The translations under genes and the position numbers were made by a program. Below are positions 1 through 11,124 of a stretch of DNA of 64,000 nt, in pieces. How positions within the stretch are numbered: the stretch's first letter is position 1; the number at the start of each line of letters is the position of its first letter. The notes below the pieces were generated by a model. That model saw nothing but the letters and a program-made list of their open reading frames with translations, did not search any database and was not told where the DNA came from. The stretch covers positions 1 through 64,000 of the forward strand of contig SNVD02013723.1 of the NCBI GenBank assembly GCA_013180625.2, written 5' to 3'. This stretch comes from Boswellia sacra. Taxonomy: Eukaryota; Streptophyta; Magnoliopsida; Sapindales; Burseraceae.

Positions 1-1683
1 TTATGAGTAAGTTTAGTTTTGTGTAATTTAGAGTTGTTGTGTGTTTTTGTCTATATCAGTTTCGATTCGAAAAAAAACATTGTGGAAAAACCTGAGAATG
101 GCAAAATATGGGGTTTCCTTAACTCTTGAAACGCATTCTCTCTAAATAAATATGTAGTTTGTTTATTTCATGTTGTTTGAAGTGTCTTGTTTCTTGTTTT
201 GTTCTTTCATAATAGAGGTATATAGGCTGGAAACCTTAAGTCTGCGGGCTACTGGTCCTAAGGATTGTTGAAATATACAATCTTGACTCAGGTGTAACAA
301 TGCCCTTACTCTTTTTCTTTGCATTTTGTGGTCGATGATAAGATAATGATTGAATTAAGAATAACTCTTGGAAAATGATAAATGATGCATGGATCTATGT
401 GCTTGAAATGTATATTAGTTTTTTGCTTTACCTTTGATTCCTTGCACAACATTGAGCACGAGCCATTATCACTGAGTTATTTGTTCACTTAGAGAAAGTT
501 TATGTAATTTAAATGTTTCTTCAGATTTCAATGAATTCTAGAACTTGTTTGATGGTCACTCGAGGCGAAATCCTAGACTGTGCAACATTGGGGAAATGAT
601 TTAGGCCATCTTTGGACCGTTTGAGCCTTAATAGCCAACCTTGACTGAAATTGATCCCTAGTTACCCCTTTGAGCCTTGTAAGCCTTTTTCTTTGTTAAC
701 TCACTAAAAGATTTCCTAACCTCAAATGAATTTGTTCCAAACAGTTTATCCCTTACCTATGAGCATGTAGATCATTCACAATTAAATTTTGAGCTATGTT
801 CTGATTTTGGGAAGCTAGAGGAGGTTGGGATGTGTCATGAGCAATGCAAGTGAGTTCTATTATGTTTGAAAAAAAAAAAGAAAAAAAAAGCCAATCTATA
901 CTTATCGTCCACGTACTTACACATTGAGGACAATGTGTTGTTTAAGTGTGGGGGAGGGGAAGTGTAATAAAAAAAAGAAAAAAAAGAAAAAAAAGAGAAC
1001 AAAAGAAGAAGAATAAGAGATCTATACCCTTAAGTGTTTCTTAAAAAGAATGAAACAACAAAGTGTGGGGGTGTAGTTTTCTTTTGTTTTCTGCAAAAAA
1101 AAAAAAAAAAAGATTGAGTGTTCTAAATAAGTTTGGGGGAGTAACCTGGTGAATTGAAATGAAGTTGTGTTATAGGGTTGAGCTCTACATAGTCTTGAAT
1201 GATTTATGTGTTTGTGGGTGATTTGAGCCAAATTATTATCCTTTATCATACCTTCACCCAAGCCAAACGTTACAAGCTTAATAAAGTCCTACTTGATCCT
1301 TGGTGTTGTGCATGTCTACATTAGTGGAGAGTGACTTGAAAAGCAGGCCTATGGAGTTCATTTATACACACATCTTCAATATTAAATATGATTCATTTTT
1401 ATGCATAAACTCATCCGGGTTACAAGTGATTAGGTGAGAATGGCTCTACACACACACACTTGAGGGATTGAAGTGAAGCGAAACTAATTTTTGAGATGAA
1501 ATTCTTGATCAAGTGCATTATTTTGAAGTTTTCCTTGGGTTATAATTAAGTACAATCTTTGAGGCCTATTTGCAAGATGAAGCATTTGTGTGTTTTAATT
1601 TTTGTTGATTCTGTTTCGGTTTAGTTTTATTTCATATTGTCGTAGTTGCTCGAGGACTAGCAAAGTCTAAGTGTGGGGGAATT
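1..1683 (+). mobile_element. 3' internal region of a Ty3/gypsy retrotransposon
   Basis: This is non-coding sequence just upstream of a long terminal repeat. The purine-rich motif GTGTGGGGGA occurs near 940, again in variant forms near 1060 and 1130, and finally at 1671-1680, where it acts as a polypurine tract abutting the LTR. Such long 3' untranslated regions with repeated GTGTGGGGG motifs are typical of large plant gypsy elements of the Athila/Tat type (family knowledge). No coding sequence longer than a small spurious ORF is present. The pol genes would lie left of the window. The A-rich runs near 870, 970 and 1095 are simple-sequence interruptions. Confidence 0.7.
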
Positions 1684-3096
1684 TGATAAGTGTCTATTTA
1701 TATATCATTTTCATATCAATTCGTCCATGTTTCTTTGCTATATTCCTTGGTATTTTATGTTTTTGTGTGGTTTTGATGTTTGTAGGAGTTTTGGAGCAAC
1801 TTGCACAAAAATGGAGTAAAACCCTTCATTTTCACCTCTGCTAGTCAACCATCTTCTCGGATTTAATTGTATTGATATACAATGAACCCGATGACATATT
1901 ATATACCGTTGGAAAGCTCTCGAAGTCTATTTTCTGGAGAAATTTACGGTTTATAAATCCATTCAGTGTACCAAAAGTTGTAATCAAAACAGTGTGAGAA
2001 GTATAGAAATGTAATTCCACAAATCACTGTAGCATGTATAATACGGGACACTGTAGCAGGTTACTGTAGCAGAGTATTTAAACACATTTTAGGGTTTTAT
2101 TTTCATAACTTGAAGGGGGGAGAACGTGTGGGAGGCTTCAGCTCTGGAATTCTTTCATCTCCTGGAGTTCTTGAAGGAGAAAGGAAGCTTGGAAAGAGGA
2201 AGAACTACAATCCAAAGAGAATTACATCAAATTTGCTAAGTTTTTCCCTTCCCTTTCATTTTCTGGAATGTCTCCATGTTGTATTGTATTTACCACGTTC
2301 TTAAACATGTGTAACTGAATCTGAATTGGTTGAGGGTGATTTCAAAGCCCCTGATATGGTTTTTGTAAGTTGATTGTGCAAGAAGTTGTTATCCAATTCT
2401 CTAATTGAATTTGCTTGTATTTTCTTATATCTAATGCTTATGATTGCTTGCTGGATTGTATTTCGAATGGCCAACTGAATATAATCTGGTTGTTGTCTAT
2501 TGCTAGACTAGAAATCTTGATCCGTAATTGTCTTGAATTTCTAATCCTTAGTAGCAAAATTGTGATCAGAGATTGCAATTGGAGAATACAACCTAAGTTA
2601 AATAATCCGAGCTTGTGTGTTTATTGCTTAGATCAACCTATCTTTCTTATCGTAATGCATCCATTGAATTAAATTTAGAGAGCTTGTTCTAGGTTGTTTA
2701 ATGGATAGAGATTAAATAAAGAGCCTGTTTTATTTAACAACAAAGTAAGGAAAGATTGGGATAACAGAGCTTGTTGTTATCTACGGTTGATAATTTCAAT
2801 GGTGTAATTGGATGACAATTCTACAATTAATTCGCAAATCCATATCTTGTGGTAGAGAAGGATCCCTTAACCAGGTTTCTCTCATTGATTTTTCAATCTG
2901 TTTAAATTTGCATTGTGTTATTCTTTACTTGCATTAATATTTCATCTAGTTAATCAATCAACAAAACACCCCTCATTTAGTTTATTATTGCTTTCGAATA
3001 ACAAATTCAATTAGAATCAATCCTCGTGGGAACGATATCTTACTCATCACTTTATTACTTGTGCGACTAGTATACTTGCTAATTTCGAACGCATCA
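1684..3096 (+). mobile_element. 3' LTR of the Ty3/gypsy element (1,413 bp)
   Basis: The LTR begins TGATAAGTGTC directly after the polypurine tract and ends GAACGCATCA, giving TG...CA termini. The last 110 bp carry sequence typical of the 3' end of this LTR class (CTCGTGGGAACGA, then GTGCGACTAG). Copia reverse-transcriptase coding sequence resumes immediately after position 3096, so this end is a true insertion boundary. The next five bases, CCAGA, should be the target-site duplication. The 5' partner is outside the window. Whether a full element or only its 3' half lies to the left cannot be seen. Confidence 0.75.
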
Positions 3097-4388
3097 CCAG
3101 ACTTGTAGCCAAAGGCCATCATCAAGTTGCTGGTATTGATTATTCAGATAGTTTATCATCTGTAGCTAAGTTGGTTACTGTGAGAATGTTCTTGGCTATT
3201 GCCACTGCCAAGTCTTGGCCTATTCACCAGCTTGATATTAATAATGCTTTTTTACATGGATATTTAGATGAGGAGGTGTATATATTACCACCAGAAGGTT
3301 ATACAAAAGCGAGCAAAGGTGAAGTTTGTAAATTGAAAAGGTCACTTTATGGTCTTAAACAAGCTTCAAGACAATGGAACTCTGAATTTTGTTCTAAATT
3401 GAAGCAATTTGGATTCCAACAATCTGCACATTACCATTATTTGTTTGTTCAGAGTACTTGTAACTCATTTTTGGCATTATTAGTATATGTTGATGATGTT
3501 TTGGTGACAGGAACTAATGAAACAGATATCTTGTCTGTTAAAAAGTTCCTTGATTCAACTTTTACAATCAAATATTTGAGTTATGCCAAATATTTTCTTA
3601 GTATTGAAATTGCAAGAAGTCCTACTGGTACATATCTTAATCAGAGGAAATACATTCTTGACATCATCAATGATGTTGGTTTATTGGGTGCTAAGCCAGC
3701 TTTCACTCCTTTGCCTAAAGGTCAAAAATTTTCTGCGACAGCAGGCTCTCTTTTAGATGATTTAGACAAATATAGGCAGCTTGTTGGGAGGCTCCTATAC
3801 TTAAATCTCACACGGCCAGATGTTACTTATGGTGTACAATAATTAAGCCAGTTTGTTAATGCTCATTGCCAAGACCATTGAAATGTAGCTTTGCATCTTT
3901 TACAATATCTTAAAGGTTGTCCAGCGAAAGGATTGATTTTTTCTTCACAGAGTACTCTTAAGCTAGAAGGATATTGTGATACAGATTGGGCATCCTGCCC
4001 TGACTTTAGGAAGTCCCTTACAGGCTATTGTATCTATCTTGGCCCTGTATTGATTTCTTGGAAAACTAAGAAACAATCCACCGTCTCACGATCTTCAGCA
4101 GAGGCTAAATATAGAAGCTTGGCATCTACAATTTGTAAGCTTCCATGGATATCATACATTCTTAAAGACGTCCATATTTCTATATAGTTGCCTATTCCAT
4201 TGTGGTGTGATAATCAGGCCGCCTTACATATTGCTGCTAACCCAGTCTTCCATGAACGAACCAAACACTTGGAAATTGATTGTCATTTGGTTCGTGACAA
4301 GTTTAAAGAAGGTTTTGCACATCCTCAACATATTTCTTCACATCAACAACTTGCAGATTTATTCACCAAAGCCTTGTGTAGTCCTTAG
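3097..4388 (+). pseudogene. Ty1/copia pol remnant (reverse transcriptase and RNase H)
   Basis: One reading frame runs from the gypsy insertion point to the stop at 4386-4388. It encodes the copia-type RVT_2 domain, with LDINNAFLHG, SLYGLKQASRQW and the catalytic YVDD box near 3490. RNase H follows, with WKTKKQSTVSRSS and AEAKYRSLA, and then a [13 protein letters not shown] C-terminus. The frame is broken by three in-frame stops: TAA at 3840-3842, TGA at 3879-3881 (a Trp position) and TAG at 4185-4187 (a probable Gln position). There is no frameshift. The gag, protease and integrase parts are missing because the gypsy element inserted at the start of the RT domain. It is a dead element. Confidence 0.93.
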
Positions 4389-4452
4389 TTTTCTCATTTA
4401 CTATCCAAGTTGGGCAGATGGATTGCCATCAGACTCCAACTTGAGGGGGGGA

Positions 4453-4691
4453 TGTACAAAATTAGTTTGATTAATGAGTCTGTTACTAATAGTCAATATG
4501 TGCAGAGCATATGCAGTTAGTTTGTTTTTAGAAGGATGAGATGGCATGATGAGCTGGCAAAGTGCGCAACTGGGTTTGGTTAAACTCTTCTGTATAAATA
4601 ACAACTTTTCTGCAAAATAAAAGAATGAAAGAAAGAATACGTTTTTCTTCTCCATTTTTCTTCCTCTATTTTTTGCTTGACTTACTTTCAC
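4453..4691 (+). mobile_element. Probable 3' LTR of the copia element
   Basis: A polypurine tract (TTGAGGGGGGGA) ends at 4452, about 64 bp after the pol stop, and TGTACAAAATTAG starts right after it. This is the usual copia layout. A TATA-like CTGTATAAATAAC lies near 4589, as expected in an LTR promoter. The 3' end is not certain; I placed it at a TTTCA near 4691. The 5' LTR is not in the window, so the end cannot be checked by comparison. Confidence 0.5.
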
Positions 4692-5459
4692 CTGCAATTG
4701 TTTAGTGCAGCTATCCCCAATGGAAGAATGAGTAATCCGTTCCCCTACAGATTTTTGACTAAGAGGACAATCAAAATTTGGTAGAAAAAGCCCACATTTA
4801 ATTGATGAAAAATAAATCAAACTTCTTGGCATAGTCGAAATGTGGCGTAGCCGTTTGTCTTGGCTGATACTGCTTTGATAGATATCTTTCCACCTTGATT
4901 TCTTGGCTAGTGCTTCTTCGACCAATATCTTTCCTCCTTGATTTCTTATGGGTTTCTATGAGACTATAAGCACTAGGTTCTTGACCTATACCGATTAAAT
5001 GATAAGCATATAGGGTAAGAATTCATTGTTTGATGCTATGTGGGATACTATCAAGTCTATGAAGAAAGAGAATAGATCAAAGAAGGAGGGGATAGAGGAG
5101 GAAGAAAGAGATGGAGGACAGAGAAGGATACGAGACGAGGGAGAGGGATTAGAGAGGAATTGGGATTATTATTTAATTAAATTATTATCTAAATATCTAA
5201 AATGCCGTTACTTAATTTGAATTTCTTTAGCAGTTGTGGTCTTAGGGACGTTAGTGTTACTTTCAAAACAGCAAGGACGACAACGTTAGTGTCAATAACT
5301 AAGAGGGGTGTCATTGTTAATTTCATAAATAACGGAAGTTACCTTTCTAACAGTATTTTACCACTTAGAATACCACGTCAAGTTGAAGATTTTGAATTAT
5401 AAGTCTCACATTATTAACCACATTAAATTATAAATTTTAGGTTATAAGTCTAATATTTT
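4692..5459. other. Spacer without a recognisable gene
   Basis: Between the copia LTR and the duplicated block I see only short open frames with biased composition. One example is a Glu/Arg-rich frame from the purine-rich stretch 5060-5150. Nothing resembles a known protein or RNA. Confidence 0.5.
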
Positions 5460-7560
5460 TGAAAAAGTTAACGATGTTACATGTTACATGAACAATAACA
5501 AGTCAATCTAATTAATTATCTACTGTAAACAAAACAATTATTAGTCTTATAAATCTTAGAAAACAATTTAATGTGAACTCATACACTGGGTCCACGTTCT
5601 TGGATCGTAAGTTATTACTGTGTTGGCAACATAATACTTGTTGGCTCCGTTTGAGAGTCAGGATTGGATTGGACTGGACTAAGTAGGATTGAGATTAGGA
5701 CTGGAATAAAATGGACTGGATTATAAATAATGTTGTCTTATATTTGGTGTAGTATGGGACTGAACTATATTAGTATATAATAAATTTTTAAAAAATCAAT
5801 TTTTTAAATATAAATTAATTTAACTTATTCAAAGTTTAATTTATTATTACATCTTTTATAGTTAATTAAATATTTAAATATAGTTAAAAATTATATTTAT
5901 TTAAAAATTATTAAATATTACTTTTTTATTACAATTATTTTTAATATTATTTATTATGATATTAATAATATTTTATTCCTATTATTATATTATAATATAT
6001 TTTAATTATAATATTTTGAATTATATTAAAAATAAAAAATTTGTATAAAAATTATTTTTATTATATCATAATTAAATATTTAAATATAATTAAAATTATA
6101 TTTACTTCAAAATTATTAAATATTACTATTCTAATTTTAATATTAGTATTTATTTTTTTAATTTATTTTTATATAATTTATATAAATTTTATATTATTAT
6201 TATTTAAAATAACAAGAGACATAATCATTATCTCAGGTTGTCCTATAATAAAAAATGAGATTAAATAATTTTAGTTGATTGGGATTATTTTACTGTTAAA
6301 ATTTTTAATCCTAAACCATGTTAAAGTACCAAACGACAATTCAGGATAAACAATCCTCAAATACAGTCCAATCCCCTCCCAAACGCCCGCCTCCCAAACG
6401 CGTCTGTTAAGTCCAAGGATTTTAACTGTAAGAAATTATTATGGTCTTCTTGTTACACTCAGACAAAATATATATCACGTCCCCGTCACCTAATTCAAAT
6501 CTAATCTTAGCATTCATTAACCTAACTTTCTTTCCAGGAGTTGGCTTCAACTCAATCAAGTCAATCAAGTAAAATGATGATATATGGAAGAAAGAGCTGT
6601 GTTAATGATAAGATTGTTGACGGGGACTTCTCCTTAATAATTAAAAATACCCTTTTTCTTGCCTCTATTCTTTCTTTCTAATGAGGCTCAGTGTCAATGC
6701 TTTTTGAGGGTGCTGATGGGAACCTAGCTAGCGAGTCGTTGAAAACTTACTAGGAGACTAAATCGGTAAACCTCTGATTTAACGCCCGTAACAACAGGCT
6801 AGAAAATTGAACTTGCAGAGTTGGCAACAAGAGTCAAGAAGCAAAACTGAATTATACCAATTGACAAATGCAATACTGTAGCAGTGCATGAGTGTCGGGT
6901 GCTTGCCTGCTTGCGAACATTCGTTAGATGGAGATATATGCTGGGTTTTTGCTAACCACTTCTCTCGACACAGAAGAAAGCACGCAGTACAGTCAGCAAC
7001 CTCCATTGCAGTATGCTCAAATGTAAGGGCTAGCTGCCTCTTTCTGCAAAATAGGCATTATTAGCCGGATATGGGCAAATCCAACCGGCTTCGTTGAATC
7101 ATATAATTGCCTAATAGGTTCAGTTTTGCTCCTAAAGGGACACCCAAAGTTTCCACTTACTGAGGTGCTTGCTAGTAACTCGTTTAAAGCATATCATAGG
7201 CAAATATTAAAAGAGAGAAGACCCGGGGGCGGCTAGAATAAAAATGATATATCCTGCCGGGTTGGTTTTTAAAAAATAAATAAAATAAAAATTGTCCCTT
7301 TTGAAACCTTAGAACGAGGTTAGCCTCGAAGAAAATTTCTTCGGATAAGACATCTCCATGACCGAAACAAGACACTTTGCGTAGAGATGGCAGACACACC
7401 AGTTAAGGGATCTGAAAGTTAAATTGAAACTGTAAGGCTGTAACTATACATATTAGAGCCTGCAGGCTGCCTTAGATCGATTATTTTTCTGTTAATATAA
7501 TCACCAGTCATTGGTGGAACCATGAACTCGTAGAGTTCTGAGTTTCTGATCATCACTATG
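5460..7560. repeat. Block related to the WRKY intron at 22560-23920
   Basis: Several segments match the intron of the WRKY gene in the same order and orientation. They include ACTGGGTCCACGTTCTTGGA (5586) against ACTGGGTCCAAGTTCTTGGA (22662), GAGTTGGCTTCAACT (6538) against GAGTTGGCTACTTCAACT (22863), GTTGAAAACTTACTAGGA (6737) against GTTGAAAACCTACCAGGA (23166), and CTTCGGATAAGACAT (7338) against CTTCGGATGGGACAT (23765). Both stop matching near CTGATCATCAC. No WRKY exon is present here. It is either a copied intron piece or two copies of an unnamed repeat. Confidence 0.75.
5643..6405. mobile_element. AT-rich MITE-like element inserted in the duplicated block
   Basis: The ends are imperfect inverted repeats: the left end has GGCTCCGTTTGAGAG and GGATTGGACT, and the right end reads CCAAACGCGTCT with AGTCCAATCCCCTCCC. 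The trinucleotide GTT flanks both sides (5640-5642 and 6406-6408). The interior is almost pure A/T without coding capacity. The related block at 22560-23920 lacks this piece near 22725, which supports the boundaries. The family could be PIF/Harbinger-like from its 3-bp duplication and GTTTGG-type ends, but this is an inference. Confidence 0.7.
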
Positions 7561-9806
7561 CAACACCAGCGAAAGGCCTCAAAGACCAACCAAATTTAAA
7601 GCCTAAAGATGTACTTAATTTATGGATAAAAATCCACTTAGCAACCAGATCACTTGAACATACAGACGACATAATTCATAGACATCCTCAAGCTAAAGAA
7701 TTGCAACCATCAGACAAACAATGCTCGTTGCGAGCATCACACCGGGAAGCTTCGAACCCTGAAAATATTCAAGGAATTAATATAAGAATTAAGCTGATTC
7801 CGAGACAAAGGAGAAAATTATGCTACAAAGAAATTCCAACCATCTTCCAGACAATTACCTTCCACCAAACGTAGCCTATCCAACTACTACAACAACTGAA
7901 AGGATATCATATTTTCTATCACCTGCGCGTGATAACGCAAGTATAAGAATGCTAAGTACTACTATCCTAATATTACAGTCACTTAAAAAGATGGGTAGCT
8001 AGTTCTTGCTGTCAAGAAAGGGTGCCTACATGCTATATACAAGACAAGACATACAACAAACCAAGATCATTTACTAATGACAGCAAGATCACGGCAACTC
8101 AAGTACATCAAACGGAAGTCAAATTTATATTTAGAGAGAAAGCAATCAATAATATCAGTCACATGCTCTACTGGGCAAGCATAAGCTGATTGCTTTTCCA
8201 GAAAATTCAAAAGTTAACATAACTTGGTAGACACGGAAACCCAAATGCATATTTCCCTACTCATTCATTCTAGTCCTAAGAATTGCACATGGCACTCCAC
8301 ATTGCTTCACTTGTAGTGACAATAGTTGTATTTATAGGATGCGATGATGCCAAGATTTCCCGCTGCTGCTTTAGACTTTCAACCTGTAAAAGTTTTAAAA
8401 GTTCAACAATGACCTTCATCTACATACTCTAATGTGACACTAGACTACAAGCAAAAGTTACACTCTTCTAAAATGACAATTATGCTCCTTTGACAAACCA
8501 AAGGAGGGAAGGAACTGAGTAAACAGCCATATGCTCCCTGAAAAAGTACCAGCAACCTTCACTATCCCTAACTCTCTTCCACAAAGCCCACCAGCAGAAA
8601 GGGAAAAGCTAGAAAATGTCAGTATTTTCCTAGTCTTCCAAGTATAAGCACATTTCAACCACAATCAAACGCCGAAGACAAGTTGAACTCATTCTCAAAG
8701 TTAATAACATAGATAAATAGATGAGTTCTGGCAGCAAGAAAATTAAAATGGCCATATGCAAACCTGAGCCTAAGTGTTCAAACTGTCACTTTGTGGCTTG
8801 CTACCTATGGACCTGAACTGCCTAGCTTATTTGGATTCAGAATCTGCAATAGAAGACATTCATTTTAAAGCATATTTATTGTTCAGCTCTATATAACATT
8901 GCTAGTTAAGAAAATTGACCACAGCTTTACAAGTTCAGTAATTTCAAGTTAATTTCATTCAAACAACAAAATTGAAATTACGACCAGAAACATAAAATAA
9001 GGCACAAATAAGTTCATTTCAAAGTATGTCCAGTCCTCCTGCCCAAAAGAAAACCAAAGTTATAGAAAGTAAAATAACCGACCCATGAACACCAAAATTG
9101 GATTAATTATAACAATATCCAGTTATAAATCAAGGGCGTCCCATTCTAACACGACACAGCAAATCTAAAATTGTAAACTGTAAATAAACATAGGGGATAT
9201 TAAAAAATTACCAAATTAGGAGATGCCACCAACATTTACCATCTTCATAAAAAATTTAAATATCATAACCATATAGTCAATATATCGACAACAATTGTTT
9301 TTTTATAAATTTATGAATTGACCTTTTTTTTTTTTAAATTGCCTTATGGTTGTCAAGCTGTATAAACTGAAAATAAAAGATTTGCATGAATCTAATCATA
9401 ATATCTATAATCATTGTAACTAAATTTTTGCATTTCTGATCTTTTTTTAAACACTCCCTTTAATTTTGATGTTTTCGTTTTTTCTCAAATCTCACGGGTG
9501 AATAGATTCCACGATTGCGGATCCATGTAGCGCCCACACTCACAATGATGCTAAATGCATGGATGCTCCAGCAGCCGCCAACGCTCACCGCCCAGCAACA
9601 TTCCACTTAAATTCTTTTTTATTTTTAAAAAATAATAATTATATATTTATACAAATTATATACCATGATTTAATTAGATAAATTAATTTTAAATTTTAAT
9701 TATATTAATTAATATGTATAATGTGACAATAATTCAATAATACCATGACTAAATTTTTATGGACAATTTATAAAAGCAATACTATTTTTTTAAAAAAAAA
9801 TCATTA
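7561..9806. other. Spacer without a supported gene
   Basis: This stretch is less AT-rich than the flanking MITEs and has no long open frame on either strand. A noncoding transcript or a decayed gene is possible, but no domain or splice structure can be supported. Poly-A/T tracts occur near 9330 and 9790. Confidence 0.4.
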
Positions 9807-9815
9807 AAACTTATA

Positions 9816-9955
9816 GAAAAATTTCAAATAATGATCCAAATTAAGGATCATATTGCAAATATAACCCGCTCCTAAAAAATTTGCCCTTTTGACTATAAAA
9901 TTACTTAAATACCAATATCAATTTAATTAATTCAAATGACGTTTATATGCTTAAT
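9816..9955. repeat. Left terminal inverted repeat of the MULE
   Basis: Its reverse complement matches the right end in two pieces. Left positions 9910-9948 pair with 16625-16662, and left 9816-9909 pair with 20740-20851. The order is exactly what an insertion in the right repeat would give. Mismatches are few but clear, which suggests an old element. Confidence 0.85.
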
Positions 9956-10439
9956 TCCCTCCGATCTGCAACTGGGACTGACATCCGACTCCTCATCAAT
10001 GAATCCAGAACCCCTTGGCATTTGCTTCCATTAGCCCTTCAAATTTGAAGCGCTTGCATAACCGTTTCCATATCCAAAACACAATCTGGCATTTTGCTCC
10101 AGTGAAAAGGCAGCGAAGCAAAGGAAGTGACGACGAAGAGGGAATCGAAGACTGATGATTTTAAGAGTGAAATCAAATCGGTTAGCGTTGTTTATGCTGC
10201 TATTTTGTTGTTTTGTTTTGATGATAATGCATGGAAATCATGTTAGGTGTAGGAAAAAGATGGAAAAGATATGAAATGTAGAAAAATTTGAAATTTGAAA
10301 TTTAGGAATTAGGGATCTTGTTGGATGTTGATTATGAATACATGTGTTTTGGGTGTGTTGGATGGTGACTGAAAGTAGATTGAATGTTAAAAATCTGTTT
10401 TGGGAGCTTGTGATGTGAGAAAATGGTAGTTAGCAATGT

Positions 10440-10985
10440 GTTCAACAACAAAGGAAGAAGATGACGAGTGTCGAACTAGGCCTCTGGACCTTTGCTCAAC
10501 ACACGACATCAAATGGGTCGATTGTGTTTAGTGTCGGTTAGAGGTAGTTCGACAATCGACATACATAATTCGATGAAATCGACACAGGATGGCATTGTGT
10601 CGTGCGTCAATTTTGAGAAAGATTCGAAACATGATAGACACGTCCGACAAGGGGTGTGTGTCAGTTTCACAAAAAACTCGACACACGAAACTACTTCTTG
10701 TCGGAGTTGCATGAATCCGACAGATACACAACTTGTCGAACACGTATATCACATTTGAGATTTTTGGAGAAACCGACAGCAAGCATCGTGGCATTATGTG
10801 TCGAATTTCATTATGTCGTGTGTCGAGTTTTGTCGAGTATTGATGTCGAACGCGTGTATCGCATATCGATTTTTTTAAGAAAACTGATAGCTAACATACT
10901 AACATCGAGTTTCGGATTTTATAAGTGTCGTATGTCGAGTTTTGTCGAGTTCTATCAAGCGTTTAGGCAAGTTTGCTTCTTTTTT
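10440..10985. repeat. TGTCGA-rich subterminal array, left side of the MULE
   Basis: The motifs TGTCGA, GTCGAG and TCGTGTGTCGAG recur many times here, although the surrounding DNA is poor in CpG. A matching array in inverse orientation lies at 16020-16290. The two inner ends align (TTTTGTCGAGTTCTATC against TTTTTGTCGAGCCTCATC on the complement). Clustered short motifs near Mutator ends can be transposase-binding sites (inference). Open frames in this stretch are chance products of the repeats. Confidence 0.6.
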
Positions 10986-11124
10986 TTTCCATGTTTTGAA
11001 GAGTTTTTCTTAATGTAAAAATTTTTTGTGTTGTTATATAGAGACTTGGACATGGCAAACGGCACAATCTTACATTTAACTTGAAGACAGGCGAGCATTA
11101 CCACATTGTGATCACGAATTTGGC

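Noticed and set aside
1022..2672. Short frames in and before the gypsy LTR
   Set aside because: They lie in known non-coding parts of the element and are biased by poly-A or chance.
10492..11018. Several overlapping open frames on both strands
   Set aside because: They fall in the TGTCGA repeat array, where repeated CpG-rich motifs remove stops by chance. They have no domain or splice support.
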